64,000 nt of DNA from Motilimonas eburnea (GTDB lineage Bacteria; Pseudomonadota; Gammaproteobacteria; Enterobacterales; CBDFNC01): positions 62,001 through 126,000 of the forward strand of contig NZ_JAIMJB010000004.1 of assembly GCF_021295345.1 (NCBI RefSeq), in the 5' to 3' direction. A model generated the notes under the pieces. The model did no database searches. It saw only the letters and a list, made by a program, of their open reading frames with translations, and was not told the origin of the DNA. Positions 18,887 to 27,120 of this stretch are shown here, in pieces. Positions within the stretch are counted from its first letter, which is position 1. The number at the start of each line of letters is the position of its first letter. The position numbers and the translations under genes were made by a program.

Positions 18887-19561
18887 TTAATTCACGGGCT
18901 GATAACGATAATGCCCTGTGATGGGGTAACTAAATAGCATATCTTCACGCACCGGCCCCGCGCCAATATTGTGAACCACCCAAGGTGAGTTTGATGAAGC
19001 CTCCCCCTCTGGCGGCGGCACTAAAATGCCAATATGAGGCAGGTTGCCCGGTAACATCCAGGTGACGATATCACCCACTTGATAAGTATCGCCTTGGTCA
19101 GAAACGGGCAATACCTCGCCATGGCGAGAAAAATACGCCTGCAGGTTAGGTACGCGACGATGATCGATATTGCGATCGGGGCGAGTTAATCCCCAAATAC
19201 GTTTAGAGGGATAAGCACTAAAGTGCTTGGCCATATCCTGATGCACCCGTTGTTGTAAATCTATGCCTAAGGCGCGATAACTGCGCACAATCACATCGGT
19301 ACAGACACCAATATAGGCAGGAACATCGCCATTAGGATAGGCAATGGCAATATAGCGACCATCGTAACGCACGTTTTGCGTGGTGCGGTATAACGCGGCC
19401 GTCACTAGTTGTTGCTTAACATCACTCGATGCCAGCTCACTGGGTGTAGAAGCTGGTGCAGCCATGGTTAAGCTCGGCACTAGCACCATTATTGGCCATA
19501 ACGCAAAACCCAAAACCAGACCTCTGCAAGTCAGTTTCCTAATTATCTGACACATTGCCAT
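18887..19561 (-). CDS. DUF1287 family periplasmic protein
   Basis: This 224-residue protein has a signal peptide (hydrophobic segment about residues 12-33 ending ...TMAAPAS). The DUF1287 core contains YDGRYIAIAYPNGDVPAYIGVC, TDVIVRSYRALGIDLQQRVHQD and YQVGDIVTWMLPGNLPHIGI. The conserved Cys, His and Asp pattern resembles an NlpC/P60-like fold, hence the common guess of a cell-wall-related amidase or peptidase (inference). Its 5' end overlaps the 3' end of the preceding small gene by 19 bp, so the two are probably translationally coupled. Confidence 0.85.
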   Translation of the reverse strand: MAMCQIIRKLTCRGLVLGFALWPIMVLVPSLTMAAPASTPSELASSDVKQQLVTAALYRTTQNVRYDGRYIAIAYPNGDVPAYIGVCTDVIVRSYRALGIDLQQRVHQDMAKHFSAYPSKRIWGLTRPDRNIDHRRVPNLQAYFSRHGEVLPVSDQGDTYQVGDIVTWMLPGNLPHIGILVPPPEGEASSNSPWVVHNIGAGPVREDMLFSYPITGHYRYQPVN

Positions 19562-19719
19562 TTTACTTTATCCTTGTTACGCACTCTGGCCCATAGATCG
19601 CTGATCTTAGCTTCACGCCAATATGCCTGTTCAGGATCTTGTTGATACTCTTGTACTTCCACCGAGACCGCAAATTGCGCTAAGGTTAAGCGCCATTTCC
19701 CCGTGAGTTTTTTCATCAT
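19543..19719 (-). CDS. Small hypothetical protein (58 residues) upstream of the DUF1287 gene
   Basis: A frame of 58 codons starts with two ATGs (19719, 19716), beginning MMKKLTGKWRLTLAQFAVSV and ending in WARVRNKDKVKWQCVR, and overlaps the DUF1287 start by 19 bp. The composition (tryptophans, balanced charges, no low-complexity runs) looks like a real small protein. Part of its upstream region is a 19-bp tandem repeat, so its ribosome-binding site is only a weak GAG. No family is recognised. Confidence 0.5.
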   Translation of the reverse strand: MMKKLTGKWRLTLAQFAVSVEVQEYQQDPEQAYWREAKISDLWARVRNKDKVKWQCVR

Positions 19720-19721
19720 AA

Positions 19722-19797
19722 TTACTCGCTTCGCTTTTAGTTACTCGCTTCGCTTTTAGTTACTCGCTTCGCATTTAGTTACTCGCTGCGCTTTTAG
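19722..19797. repeat. 19-bp tandem repeat, four copies
   Basis: Copies of TTACTCGCTTCGCTTTTAG start at 19722, 19741, 19760 and 19779; copies 3 and 4 each differ by one base, and a degenerate stub follows into the ynbB stop. Read on the minus strand, each unit contains GCGAAGCGAGTAA. The array fills the whole gap between the CdsA-like gene and the small gene downstream. Confidence 0.9.
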
Positions 19798-19804
19798 TTA
19801 CCGC

Positions 19805-20764
19805 TTAAGTCCACCAATATCGCACCAAATGAAAGAACACCGGCGCGGCAAAACAGACCGAATCAATGCGATCAAACATGCCGCCGTGACCTTCTATCAT
19901 ATGGCCCCAGTCTTTCACCTTGCAATCACGTTTAATGGCCGACATCACTATGCCACCGGCAAAACCAAGTAGATTAACCAGCAAGGCGATCAGAGCCGCT
20001 TGCCAAGGTGCAAAAGGCGTTAAATGATAAAGAGCCGCCCCCACAACCATGGATAGCAAGATCCCACCGACAAAACCTTCAACGGTTTTTGATGGTGACA
20101 AGGTCGGGGCAATTTTCGTTTTACCGAACAACTTGCCACAAACATATTGCAATACATCCGACAGCTGTACCACCAAGATAAACCACGCGATCAGTAACAG
20201 ATTTCGCCCCGCAAAGCCTTCTATGTCTAGCAATAGCAAGGCAGGAATAGCCGAAACACAATACACGGCGATCATCAGCCCCCATTGCACCTTACTGGTC
20301 CGCTCTAAATAACGCGTAGTATCGCCGCCTAGCGCGGCCAAAATGGGCAAAAGCAAGAATAAATAAACCGGAATAAAAATAACCAACAAGCTATACCAGT
20401 CAATCGCAATTAAAAAATACTGCATCGGCAAGGCAAAATAAAACGCGGCAAACAAGGCCGGATAATCGCTATGACGAGTGGGCACTAAGGTTAAAAACTC
20501 CCGTAAGGCATAAAACGATACCAAGAAAAACAACACGATCACGCCCAAGTCGCCAAAATAAAAAGCAATGGCCAGCACGATGATCATGCCCCACCACGCC
20601 TTGATCCTAGCGGTTAAGTTTTCCAACACCGGCGATGCCGATGGCGGCTGTCCCGCTCGTTTTTGCCCTTGAGCATGGTGATACTGTAAGGCTTTAGCTA
20701 TCACACTGGCGAGGGTTAAAAACAGTCCTAGACCTAAGAACAACATCTGCATATCTTGGCTCAT
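19805..20764 (-). CDS. ynbB: CdsA-like phosphatidate cytidylyltransferase (YnbB)
   Basis: The 319-residue polytopic protein ends with the CDP-diglyceride synthase signature: SPSKTVEGFVGG and KRDCKVKDWGHMIEGHGG followed by FDRIDS, holding the metal-binding aspartates. CdsA enzymes make CDP-diacylglycerol from phosphatidate and CTP. The gene neighbourhood (YnbA, YnbC, YnbD homologues) identifies it as the YnbB branch rather than housekeeping CdsA; E. coli YnbB has, from memory, been connected with synthesis of the glycolipid MPIase. Its ATG overlaps the acyltransferase stop by 4 bp (ATGA), so the two are translationally coupled. It is the last core gene of the cluster. Confidence 0.88.
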   Translation of the reverse strand: MSQDMQMLFLGLGLFLTLASVIAKALQYHHAQGQKRAGQPPSASPVLENLTARIKAWWGMIIVLAIAFYFGDLGVIVLFFLVSFYALREFLTLVPTRHSDYPALFAAFYFALPMQYFLIAIDWYSLLVIFIPVYLFLLLPILAALGGDTTRYLERTSKVQWGLMIAVYCVSAIPALLLLDIEGFAGRNLLLIAWFILVVQLSDVLQYVCGKLFGKTKIAPTLSPSKTVEGFVGGILLSMVVGAALYHLTPFAPWQAALIALLVNLLGFAGGIVMSAIKRDCKVKDWGHMIEGHGGMFDRIDSVCFAAPVFFHLVRYWWT

Positions 20765-21450
20765 TGGGCCTCCCCCGGCGCTTGGCCAAGTAAAGCTTGC
20801 TCTGCGCGCTGGAGAAAAGCGAGCTTGTCTTCACCATGCTGCAATAAAAGCGGCGGCGCAAAGTTAAGAGTACAAAGCAAAGGTAATGGCAGGCTACGCC
20901 CTTTAGGCATCACGCGATTCAAATTAGCTATCCACACCGGCACACATGGCACATGAGGGGCTCGGTTTAACAAATGGTACAAGCCAGATTTAAATGGCAA
21001 CAGAGGTGTGTAACCCAGCTCTGGATTTGGCTCTGCCAAATTGCGGGTGCCTTCGGGGAAAAAGATAAGTGAATCCCCCTGCTTTAACGCATCTAACATG
21101 GGGGCTAACGGGTCGTCAGCATTAGGCTCATGCTTATTACGGCGCGCAATCAGTACGCCATTAAACACATGATGAATAATAAAACGGCGCAGCGGCCCTG
21201 CTTGCCAATAGTCAGCGCCAGCCACGGGACGCACGCGTTTGCGCAGCGCAGGGTGTAACGCTGCCCAGAGCAGTACAAAATCACCATGGCTGGTGTGGTT
21301 AGCGATATAAACGCGAGGCTGACCATAGGTATCCAAACTGGGCACTTGACCCAAGGCTTTAGCGCCTGTTATCAATTTAGCCGCAACAATAATCACAAGC
21401 CGAACCAAGGCCGCCGCCATACTAACAAACCATTTCACGCGATAGACCAC
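20761..21450 (-). CDS. 1-acyl-sn-glycerol-3-phosphate acyltransferase-like protein (PlsC family)
   Basis: This 229-residue protein has the acyltransferase motifs in order: NHTSHGD (HX4D catalytic pair) near residue 52, GVLIARRNK, FFPEGTRN (glycerol-3-phosphate binding) and VPVWIANLNRVMPKG. A hydrophobic N-terminal helix anchors it. It should acylate lysophosphatidate or a related lipid to give the phosphatidate used by the adjacent CdsA-like enzyme. As I recall, E. coli ynbABCD lacks this gene, so it extends the pathway here. The GTG start at 21450 is uncertain; ATG 21420 is an alternative. Confidence 0.87.
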   Translation of the reverse strand: MVYRVKWFVSMAAALVRLVIIVAAKLITGAKALGQVPSLDTYGQPRVYIANHTSHGDFVLLWAALHPALRKRVRPVAGADYWQAGPLRRFIIHHVFNGVLIARRNKHEPNADDPLAPMLDALKQGDSLIFFPEGTRNLAEPNPELGYTPLLPFKSGLYHLLNRAPHVPCVPVWIANLNRVMPKGRSLPLPLLCTLNFAPPLLLQHGEDKLAFLQRAEQALLGQAPGEAQ

Positions 21451-21479
21451 TCCATATTCGTATTTATACCGCCAAGCAA

Positions 21480-21965
21480 TTAGGCAAAGTGAGCCAAACT
21501 AGTCATGATGATCAGCACTAGCATCATCGCCAGTTGGCCAAATAAGTAAATCATTTGACGTTTTAACAAGCGCTTTGCCCCTAGACAGCGCTGCGCCAGT
21601 GTGCGCGTTTTAGTTGGGCGCTTGATAAGTCCTTGTTCAGCCAAGGCGAGATCTAATCTGGCCAAAGCATGGGTTAACGCCTTTTCATCAATGTCTGTTT
21701 CGCTTTTGCTCATTTGCGTTAGCTCACTGGCTAAGTTACTAAACAGCTCGGCATCCAAACTGACACGCAGCGCATAATATTTCTGCAATAACCCCAGCAA
21801 AACACCAGTCATTAAACAAATCACTTGCCATAAAGCGAAGTTCAACCATGGCTGCACTATCAGCAAAAGTAAGGCTAACAAGGTTAATTTAACCGAAAAA
21901 CGATCAAGCTCGGCACCTTGACGTAATAGGCTGACTTGCAATTGTAATTGGCTAAACCCCGTCAT
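21480..21965 (-). CDS. Small membrane protein in the ynb-like cluster
   Basis: The 161-residue protein has a hydrophobic pair at about residues 26-63, a polar middle section of about 65 residues and a C-terminal hydrophobic helix (residues 138-158). It overlaps the PAP2-phosphatase gene by 4 bp, so it is coupled to it. No family is recognised. Its position between the phosphatase and the acyltransferase suggests a scaffold or accessory role in the same lipid pathway (inference only). Confidence 0.7.
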   Translation of the reverse strand: MTGFSQLQLQVSLLRQGAELDRFSVKLTLLALLLLIVQPWLNFALWQVICLMTGVLLGLLQKYYALRVSLDAELFSNLASELTQMSKSETDIDEKALTHALARLDLALAEQGLIKRPTKTRTLAQRCLGAKRLLKRQMIYLFGQLAMMLVLIIMTSLAHFA

Positions 21966-23383
21966 GCTTGCACCGCGCTCATTTTTCTTTGCTGCTGATT
22001 TTGCTGACTAACATGACTGCGATGGCGCTGATACGCCTTAAAATCAGCTGTTGTGATCAGCTCTGCTAAAGCCTGTAAGTGATGGGGTTTAATCACCACT
22101 TGCGGCCTTGCTTTAGCCACCAAGGCATAAGCCTGCTCGACACTGCTGGCATGGCCAGCTAATAGCAGCCACGCCATTAGCGCCACACTGCTGCGTGAAT
22201 AACCTAAGGCGCAAAATACCAACAAAGGAGAATGACAATGTGGATTTAAACTATCAATCGCCTTGGCTGCTGACCAACATTGCTCAGGCGTTAGAGGCGT
22301 TAAGTCCAATACATCTAACTGTTTATAATGACAATGTGAGCTTAGGGTAACAGGAAGCTCGGGACATAAGTCCACTAACCCCAAATAGCGTTGAATTTCA
22401 TGGCGATTCGGTTTTCGTCCTAAAAATACACCGGGCACAACTTCATTGGCCGCCACTTGATTGGCCGTCCATAGCTTGTGATTAACCCAAGCGGCTAAGG
22501 TATAAGGCGCAAATAAAATCTTAGCCGCCCAACTTAGCCGGCCATCACCTTGTTTTTGAAAACCCGTTGCGCCAACAAAGGCATAATTCAATGCCACCAA
22601 AAACAAAGCTAAACTGGGCCAAAACAGCAGTAAGCTCAGGCCCGTATTGGGCTCAAATCCATACCAGCCCAAACAGCCAAATAGCGCACTGCCAATCAGG
22701 TACAAACAAGCTAACTTAAGCTGTGGCTTAATACGACCTTGCCACAACAATAACGGGCTGGGACGCTGCTGCGGCCAGCACCATAAACACAAGGCCCCGG
22801 CTAAAATGCCGGTGGGCACATCAATAAAATGATGCTGCCATGTGGTCAGCACCGAAATACCAATCAGCGCCATCCAAACATGCATCACATAGCGCCAAGG
22901 CCCACGTAAATGGGCGGCAAAACAAGCCCATAAAACAATCAACAAGGTAATGTGTAGCGAAGGGGCTTGATTAAAGGGCTTATCAAAGCCCATTAACAAA
23001 TCGAACAGGCTACCAAAGACGCCCGTTAACTCAGGCCGCTCTAAACTAAACTTTAACGGCCAAATCAAAAAGCAGCTGATGCAAATCAGCTGAGCGGTCA
23101 GCAGCCTTAATCCCAAACGGTCAACGCCGCGTCGACTGCGAGGCAATAAAAAAGCCAAGCCATAGAGTAAATCTATCGACCAATAAGGAATTATGGTCCA
23201 AGGCAGCAAAGGAATCGCTGATTCCCAGCTCAGCATCAAGCTAGGCACCTGCGCCTGATTGGCCGCATATTGATTAGCAAAGTTATAGCTAATAAAAAAT
23301 AGCGGCGCTAATAAGGCCAACCAGCCTAGACTGCGTCGCCATAAAATCGGCCCGGTTTCGCGTGCTAACTCGGCGGGTTTCAT
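21962..23383 (-). CDS. ynbD: PAP2 phosphatase - dual-specificity phosphatase fusion (YnbD)
   Basis: This 473-residue protein has an N-terminal six-helix PAP2-type domain (residues about 15-225; catalytic-region stretches NQAPSLHITLLIVLW and TTWQHHFIDVPTGILAG with the His-x3-Asp pair). It then has further helices and a C-terminal cysteine phosphatase domain with the P-loop VFCALGYSRSSVA (CX5R). The domain order matches E. coli YnbD. PAP2 enzymes dephosphorylate phosphatidate-like lipids or isoprenoid pyrophosphates; the cytoplasmic phosphatase domain may act on a lipid head group such as phosphatidylglycerol phosphate (inference). It starts 3 bp after the ynbC stop. Confidence 0.9.
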   Translation of the reverse strand: MKPAELARETGPILWRRSLGWLALLAPLFFISYNFANQYAANQAQVPSLMLSWESAIPLLPWTIIPYWSIDLLYGLAFLLPRSRRGVDRLGLRLLTAQLICISCFLIWPLKFSLERPELTGVFGSLFDLLMGFDKPFNQAPSLHITLLIVLWACFAAHLRGPWRYVMHVWMALIGISVLTTWQHHFIDVPTGILAGALCLWCWPQQRPSPLLLWQGRIKPQLKLACLYLIGSALFGCLGWYGFEPNTGLSLLLFWPSLALFLVALNYAFVGATGFQKQGDGRLSWAAKILFAPYTLAAWVNHKLWTANQVAANEVVPGVFLGRKPNRHEIQRYLGLVDLCPELPVTLSSHCHYKQLDVLDLTPLTPEQCWSAAKAIDSLNPHCHSPLLVFCALGYSRSSVALMAWLLLAGHASSVEQAYALVAKARPQVVIKPHHLQALAELITTADFKAYQRHRSHVSQQNQQQRKMSAVQA

Positions 23384-23386
23384 TGG

Positions 23387-25210
23387 CTAGCTATCCTGTT
23401 TTTGTGCGATCGATACGGTAAAAATACCCATTTCATCAATGCGCTGCTCTATTTTGGTAAAGCCTGCGGCGGCAACCAGCTGATCCATTTCTTGCTGACT
23501 ACGACGGCGCATCACCCAAGCTTGCCCCTCTCGATGGCTGGTTAAGGCACGGGCAATCAGCTCTAGTTGCGGATGCCAAGGTTGGCCGGTATAAACCAAA
23601 TAGCCGCCCGGCTCGATGGCTTGCGCAACCCCAGCAAGGGAGCGACTCACTAGCTCATTATCGCCAAATAACTCATATAACCCCGACACCACTGCTAAAT
23701 TTGGTTTGGGCTCAATCCCTGCCAAACTGCTTTGGTCAAACGCATCCCCTTGCACAAACTGAGCAATATCACCTAGCCCCATGGCTTCAATCAAGGCTTG
23801 ACCATCACGCACATTAATATCGCTATAGTCGCGTAGCAGCACAGAACTTGGCTTCACCTTGGCCTGTGCGATGGCTTCAAGAATATAACGGCCATGGCCG
23901 GCCGCAATATCGAGCATACGCACATCGCCCTGCTCTGCTTGCAGCTTTGTCATCGCCTTAGCCAATAGCTCTTCAAGGTGCAACTTACGTTGGCGAATAC
24001 CGCGCCACCCCACAGAGTTAAGGTAATTTTTGTCAACGAGCTTACCAAATTCATTGGTGCCGGTGGGCTGGTTACGATAGACATAATCTAAGGTACTGCC
24101 CGAGTCAAAACCGGTATCAAAGCCAAGCTTGATCCCCGCACTAAAGCGACCAGCAAAGGCAAGGATTTGACGGTAACCACGCCAAGCAAGATCGCGCAGC
24201 GAAGAATGGGGTAAAGGTGTCGCTAAGGCTTCAGCCTCGGCGCAAAAATGGCCTTCTTTATCGGCATTAAGTCGGCTTTGCTCTTGATAAGGCTGAGCAA
24301 AACGCTGCTCCACAAAACGTTTAATGCGAACCAAGGCATATGCTCGGTCACGCTCGCCTAAGGTATCATGATAAAAACCGGGTAGTTCATGTAATTCCTT
24401 ACACTCGGTGCCAAGGTTGGCAAAAAAGGTCCGCTGCGGCGCCTTGCGCACCACATAATCCGCGCCCGAGATAAACATCTGAGTAGGCACAGAAATGGCC
24501 GCTGCATCAGCGACAATGCGTTTTGCCGTATCATGTAATCCCAATAGCATATTGACCGAAATAGGCCGAGCAATAAGTGGATCTTGTTCAAAAGAAGCAA
24601 TTCGCTTGGGATCATGGGTTAGGAGCTTGGCCTTAACATAGCTATTAACAAAAAAGTTGCCCTTTAACTGATGCAGTAATCGTAATCCGGGAATGGCAAA
24701 GGGCACATACAATTTGATGCTAAACGCCGGTGATGCCAGCACTAAACCGCGCAGCTTAGGCGCATAATCATGCACCCAAGTGGCCGCAAGCACCGCCCCA
24801 ACACTTTGGGCGATCACCACGGTTTGCTCCATTTCTAGTTGATGCTTCGCACTTAAATGCGCCATAAAGGTTTGGATATCGCGTACGCTGGTGCCAAAAC
24901 TAGGACTTTCACCCCGCTTACCCGGTGATAAACCATGGCCTCTGGCATCCCAAGCAAAAAAGTCACAGTCATCTAAACCAAGCTCATCCACCAAGTGCTC
25001 CATGCGACCACTGTGCTCATGACCACGGTGAAACATCACGATGCTTTTTTTCTGTTTCACTGACGCATACTTTGCCGGCCAATAGCGGTATTTCAATTCC
25101 GTGCCATCATGGCAAGTAAAACTCAAAAGCTGTGGGCTGGTTGGTAATGATTCCGACACGACTAAATCATCTTTTGCCTTTGAGCTGACAACGTTCGCAG
25201 TCATATCCAT
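23387..25210 (-). CDS. ynbC: Bifunctional alpha/beta hydrolase - class I methyltransferase (YnbC)
   Basis: Residues about 30-320 are a lysophospholipase-like alpha/beta hydrolase: FHRGHEHSGRM (oxyanion region), nucleophile elbow AQSVGAV, a late Asp in SGADYVV and catalytic His in GFYHDTLGE. Residues about 340-600 are a Rossmann methyltransferase with the SAM motif LDIAAGHGRYILEA and a downstream acidic residue (LLRDYSD). This fusion matches E. coli YnbC. The hydrolase could remove an acyl group while the methyltransferase modifies the head group or product; no substrate is established. The start at 25210 has AGGAG seven bases upstream. Confidence 0.9.
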   Translation of the reverse strand: MDMTANVVSSKAKDDLVVSESLPTSPQLLSFTCHDGTELKYRYWPAKYASVKQKKSIVMFHRGHEHSGRMEHLVDELGLDDCDFFAWDARGHGLSPGKRGESPSFGTSVRDIQTFMAHLSAKHQLEMEQTVVIAQSVGAVLAATWVHDYAPKLRGLVLASPAFSIKLYVPFAIPGLRLLHQLKGNFFVNSYVKAKLLTHDPKRIASFEQDPLIARPISVNMLLGLHDTAKRIVADAAAISVPTQMFISGADYVVRKAPQRTFFANLGTECKELHELPGFYHDTLGERDRAYALVRIKRFVEQRFAQPYQEQSRLNADKEGHFCAEAEALATPLPHSSLRDLAWRGYRQILAFAGRFSAGIKLGFDTGFDSGSTLDYVYRNQPTGTNEFGKLVDKNYLNSVGWRGIRQRKLHLEELLAKAMTKLQAEQGDVRMLDIAAGHGRYILEAIAQAKVKPSSVLLRDYSDINVRDGQALIEAMGLGDIAQFVQGDAFDQSSLAGIEPKPNLAVVSGLYELFGDNELVSRSLAGVAQAIEPGGYLVYTGQPWHPQLELIARALTSHREGQAWVMRRRSQQEMDQLVAAAGFTKIEQRIDEMGIFTVSIAQKQDS

Positions 25211-25254
25211 GTAAAGCTCCTAAAAAGGTTATTCGCAAATTTGCGGTAATTAAT

Positions 25255-25857
25255 TCACTTTAACTCGGCTAAACCGCCACGTACGCGATTGACCAAGGTC
25301 GGCAGCAGTAATAACAAGGTAAAAATCAAAATGGCGTTAAACCAAGGCTCAGAAATAACATCTAGCCCCCATAACAGGGCTAACAAACCAAACACAAAAG
25401 CCCTGTCACTTTTGCCCATAGGGCCATCATAACGCCTTGACGCACCGACCATTAAACCCAATACCCCCGCCATTTCCGTCAAGGTGGCGAAAAAGATAAT
25501 GGCCAGCACCCAAACGGGATCGACTAAAGGGATAAAGACAAAGGGAAGCAGTAAGGCCGCATCGGCTAGTACATCACTGAGCTCATTCAGATAGGCGCCC
25601 AAAGGCGATTGCTGGCCAAATTCACGCGCCAACATGCCATCGATGGCATTAAAGGCCATGCGTAAAAACATCCAAACGGGCACGAGTAAAAACCAAGCTT
25701 GGCTGACACTAGCCAAGCACAGGAAAGCACCTAACAAGGCAGAGATAATCATGGCCAGCAAGGTCACCTGATTAGCCGTTACCTTATGCTGATACAGCCA
25801 AGCAACCAGTGGACGAAGACAAGTTTGAAAACGGGACTTGAGCAAATAAATAGACAA
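25255..25857 (-). CDS. ynbA: CDP-alcohol phosphatidyltransferase-like membrane protein (YnbA)
   Basis: I place the start at TTG 25857 because GAGGGAG lies five bases upstream and the resulting N-terminus (SIYLLKSRFQTCLRPLVAWLYQHKVTAN) lines up with E. coli YnbA; the frame also opens with ATG at 25884. About six membrane helices are predicted. The CDP-OH-P motif is present but altered: NAIDGMLAR and GAYLNELSD, so the first and third metal-binding aspartates of DxxDGxxAR...GxxxDxxxD are Asn. E. coli YnbA has the same changes (from memory), so this is a subfamily trait. It is the first gene of the ynb-like cluster. Enzymatic activity is uncertain. Confidence 0.88.
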   Translation of the reverse strand: MSIYLLKSRFQTCLRPLVAWLYQHKVTANQVTLLAMIISALLGAFLCLASVSQAWFLLVPVWMFLRMAFNAIDGMLAREFGQQSPLGAYLNELSDVLADAALLLPFVFIPLVDPVWVLAIIFFATLTEMAGVLGLMVGASRRYDGPMGKSDRAFVFGLLALLWGLDVISEPWFNAILIFTLLLLLPTLVNRVRGGLAELK

Positions 25858-25964
25858 GCCAACTCCCTCAGCGTAAAGACGCAAAAGTTGATTAAAAGCA
25901 GGAGCTTATCAAAAACGATTAAACAGTCAATTTAGCCATCACAATTTTGTGAACACAAATTAAA

Positions 25965-26921
25965 CTAGTTTAACCCCGCCATCACTAAAAACCCCGACAA
26001 GGACACCACACTCAGCAAAGTTGATATGACAATCGAAGAAGCGACAAGAGCCGCCACCTGTTCCCCCTTTGGCTCATTCATATAACGCTGCGCAAAACCA
26101 TAACAGCTGATCCCAACGGGCAAGGAAGCCGCCATCACCGCCGTCGTCGACCAAAGCGGGTCTAGCTCAAAACAAATGAAGACAAGTAACGCAACCAATA
26201 AAGGGAAAATCCCCATTTTAAGTATTACCAGATAGAGCGCAGGGGCTAATTTGGCCTGAATTTGGTATTGGCTTAATGACATACCTAACACAACCAAAGC
26301 CAGCGGGATGGCCAACTCACCAAGCCACCCCAACCCTTGAAGTAAGGTAGGAAAGAGCTCAACACCAAACAAGTTACACAGCAAGCCAAGTAATAAACTG
26401 GCGGTGATGGGGGTTTGAAGCAACTGCTTAATGATATACCAAACACTTTGCCCAAAACGCCGAAAAGACAGATGTTGCCATTGGACCGCCAATAAACCTA
26501 AAGTAAAAAGCACGAGGTTATGAATTGAAATAAGCATAAGTAAAGGCACCAGTGCAGCCTCGCCGAGTCCATACGCACAGATAGGAATGCCAATGATGGT
26601 GATGTTTGAATAGACACCAGTCATAGCAAATGCACCCAGCGCGCCTTGGCTAAATCCCCAATATCTGCGCGCTATTTTAATGGTCAGCAGAAATAGTGCG
26701 AGCACCACGCCATAATAACAACCTAAAAAAACCCACGGGACAGGTTGCGGAAATTGCGCTTTAGCCGCGCTAACGAATAACAAGGCAGGTAATCCAAGAT
26801 TAAACACGGCATAGCTTAAATATCGCGCATGAACTTGGCTCACCCAGGCTCGTTTGATCAGAAAAAAACCGAACAAACTTAACAACAATAAAGGGCATAT
26901 AACTTGAACAATAATCATCAA
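25965..26921 (-). CDS. AEC family transporter (auxin efflux carrier-like)
   Basis: The 318-residue protein has about ten transmembrane helices in two five-helix halves, with family-typical stretches FNLGLPALLFVSAAK and AMTGVYSNITIIGIPICAYG in the first half and AVMAASLPVGISCYGFAQRY in the second. Bacterial AEC transporters export malate, malonate or other organic acids; the substrate here is unknown. It lies 81 bp upstream of ynbA's coding frame on the same strand and may or may not share its transcript. Confidence 0.88.
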   Translation of the reverse strand: MMIIVQVICPLLLLSLFGFFLIKRAWVSQVHARYLSYAVFNLGLPALLFVSAAKAQFPQPVPWVFLGCYYGVVLALFLLTIKIARRYWGFSQGALGAFAMTGVYSNITIIGIPICAYGLGEAALVPLLMLISIHNLVLFTLGLLAVQWQHLSFRRFGQSVWYIIKQLLQTPITASLLLGLLCNLFGVELFPTLLQGLGWLGELAIPLALVVLGMSLSQYQIQAKLAPALYLVILKMGIFPLLVALLVFICFELDPLWSTTAVMAASLPVGISCYGFAQRYMNEPKGEQVAALVASSIVISTLLSVVSLSGFLVMAGLN

Positions 26922-27120
26922 TAAGACATCAAAATACAGGGCTCATCAAGGGTATCGCAAAGTTTAATGAAGTGCGATGGCTAGCGTGCGAGTGACATCG
27001 GCCAATATCACTAAAAAGGCAACTTAATTCTCTGTTCCCCCTGCCATTAAGGGGGCTCACCTGTTAACATACAGCGCAATCATGATCGTCACTTAGGTCA
27101 GGGAAGTCTCCTCTACAGCC

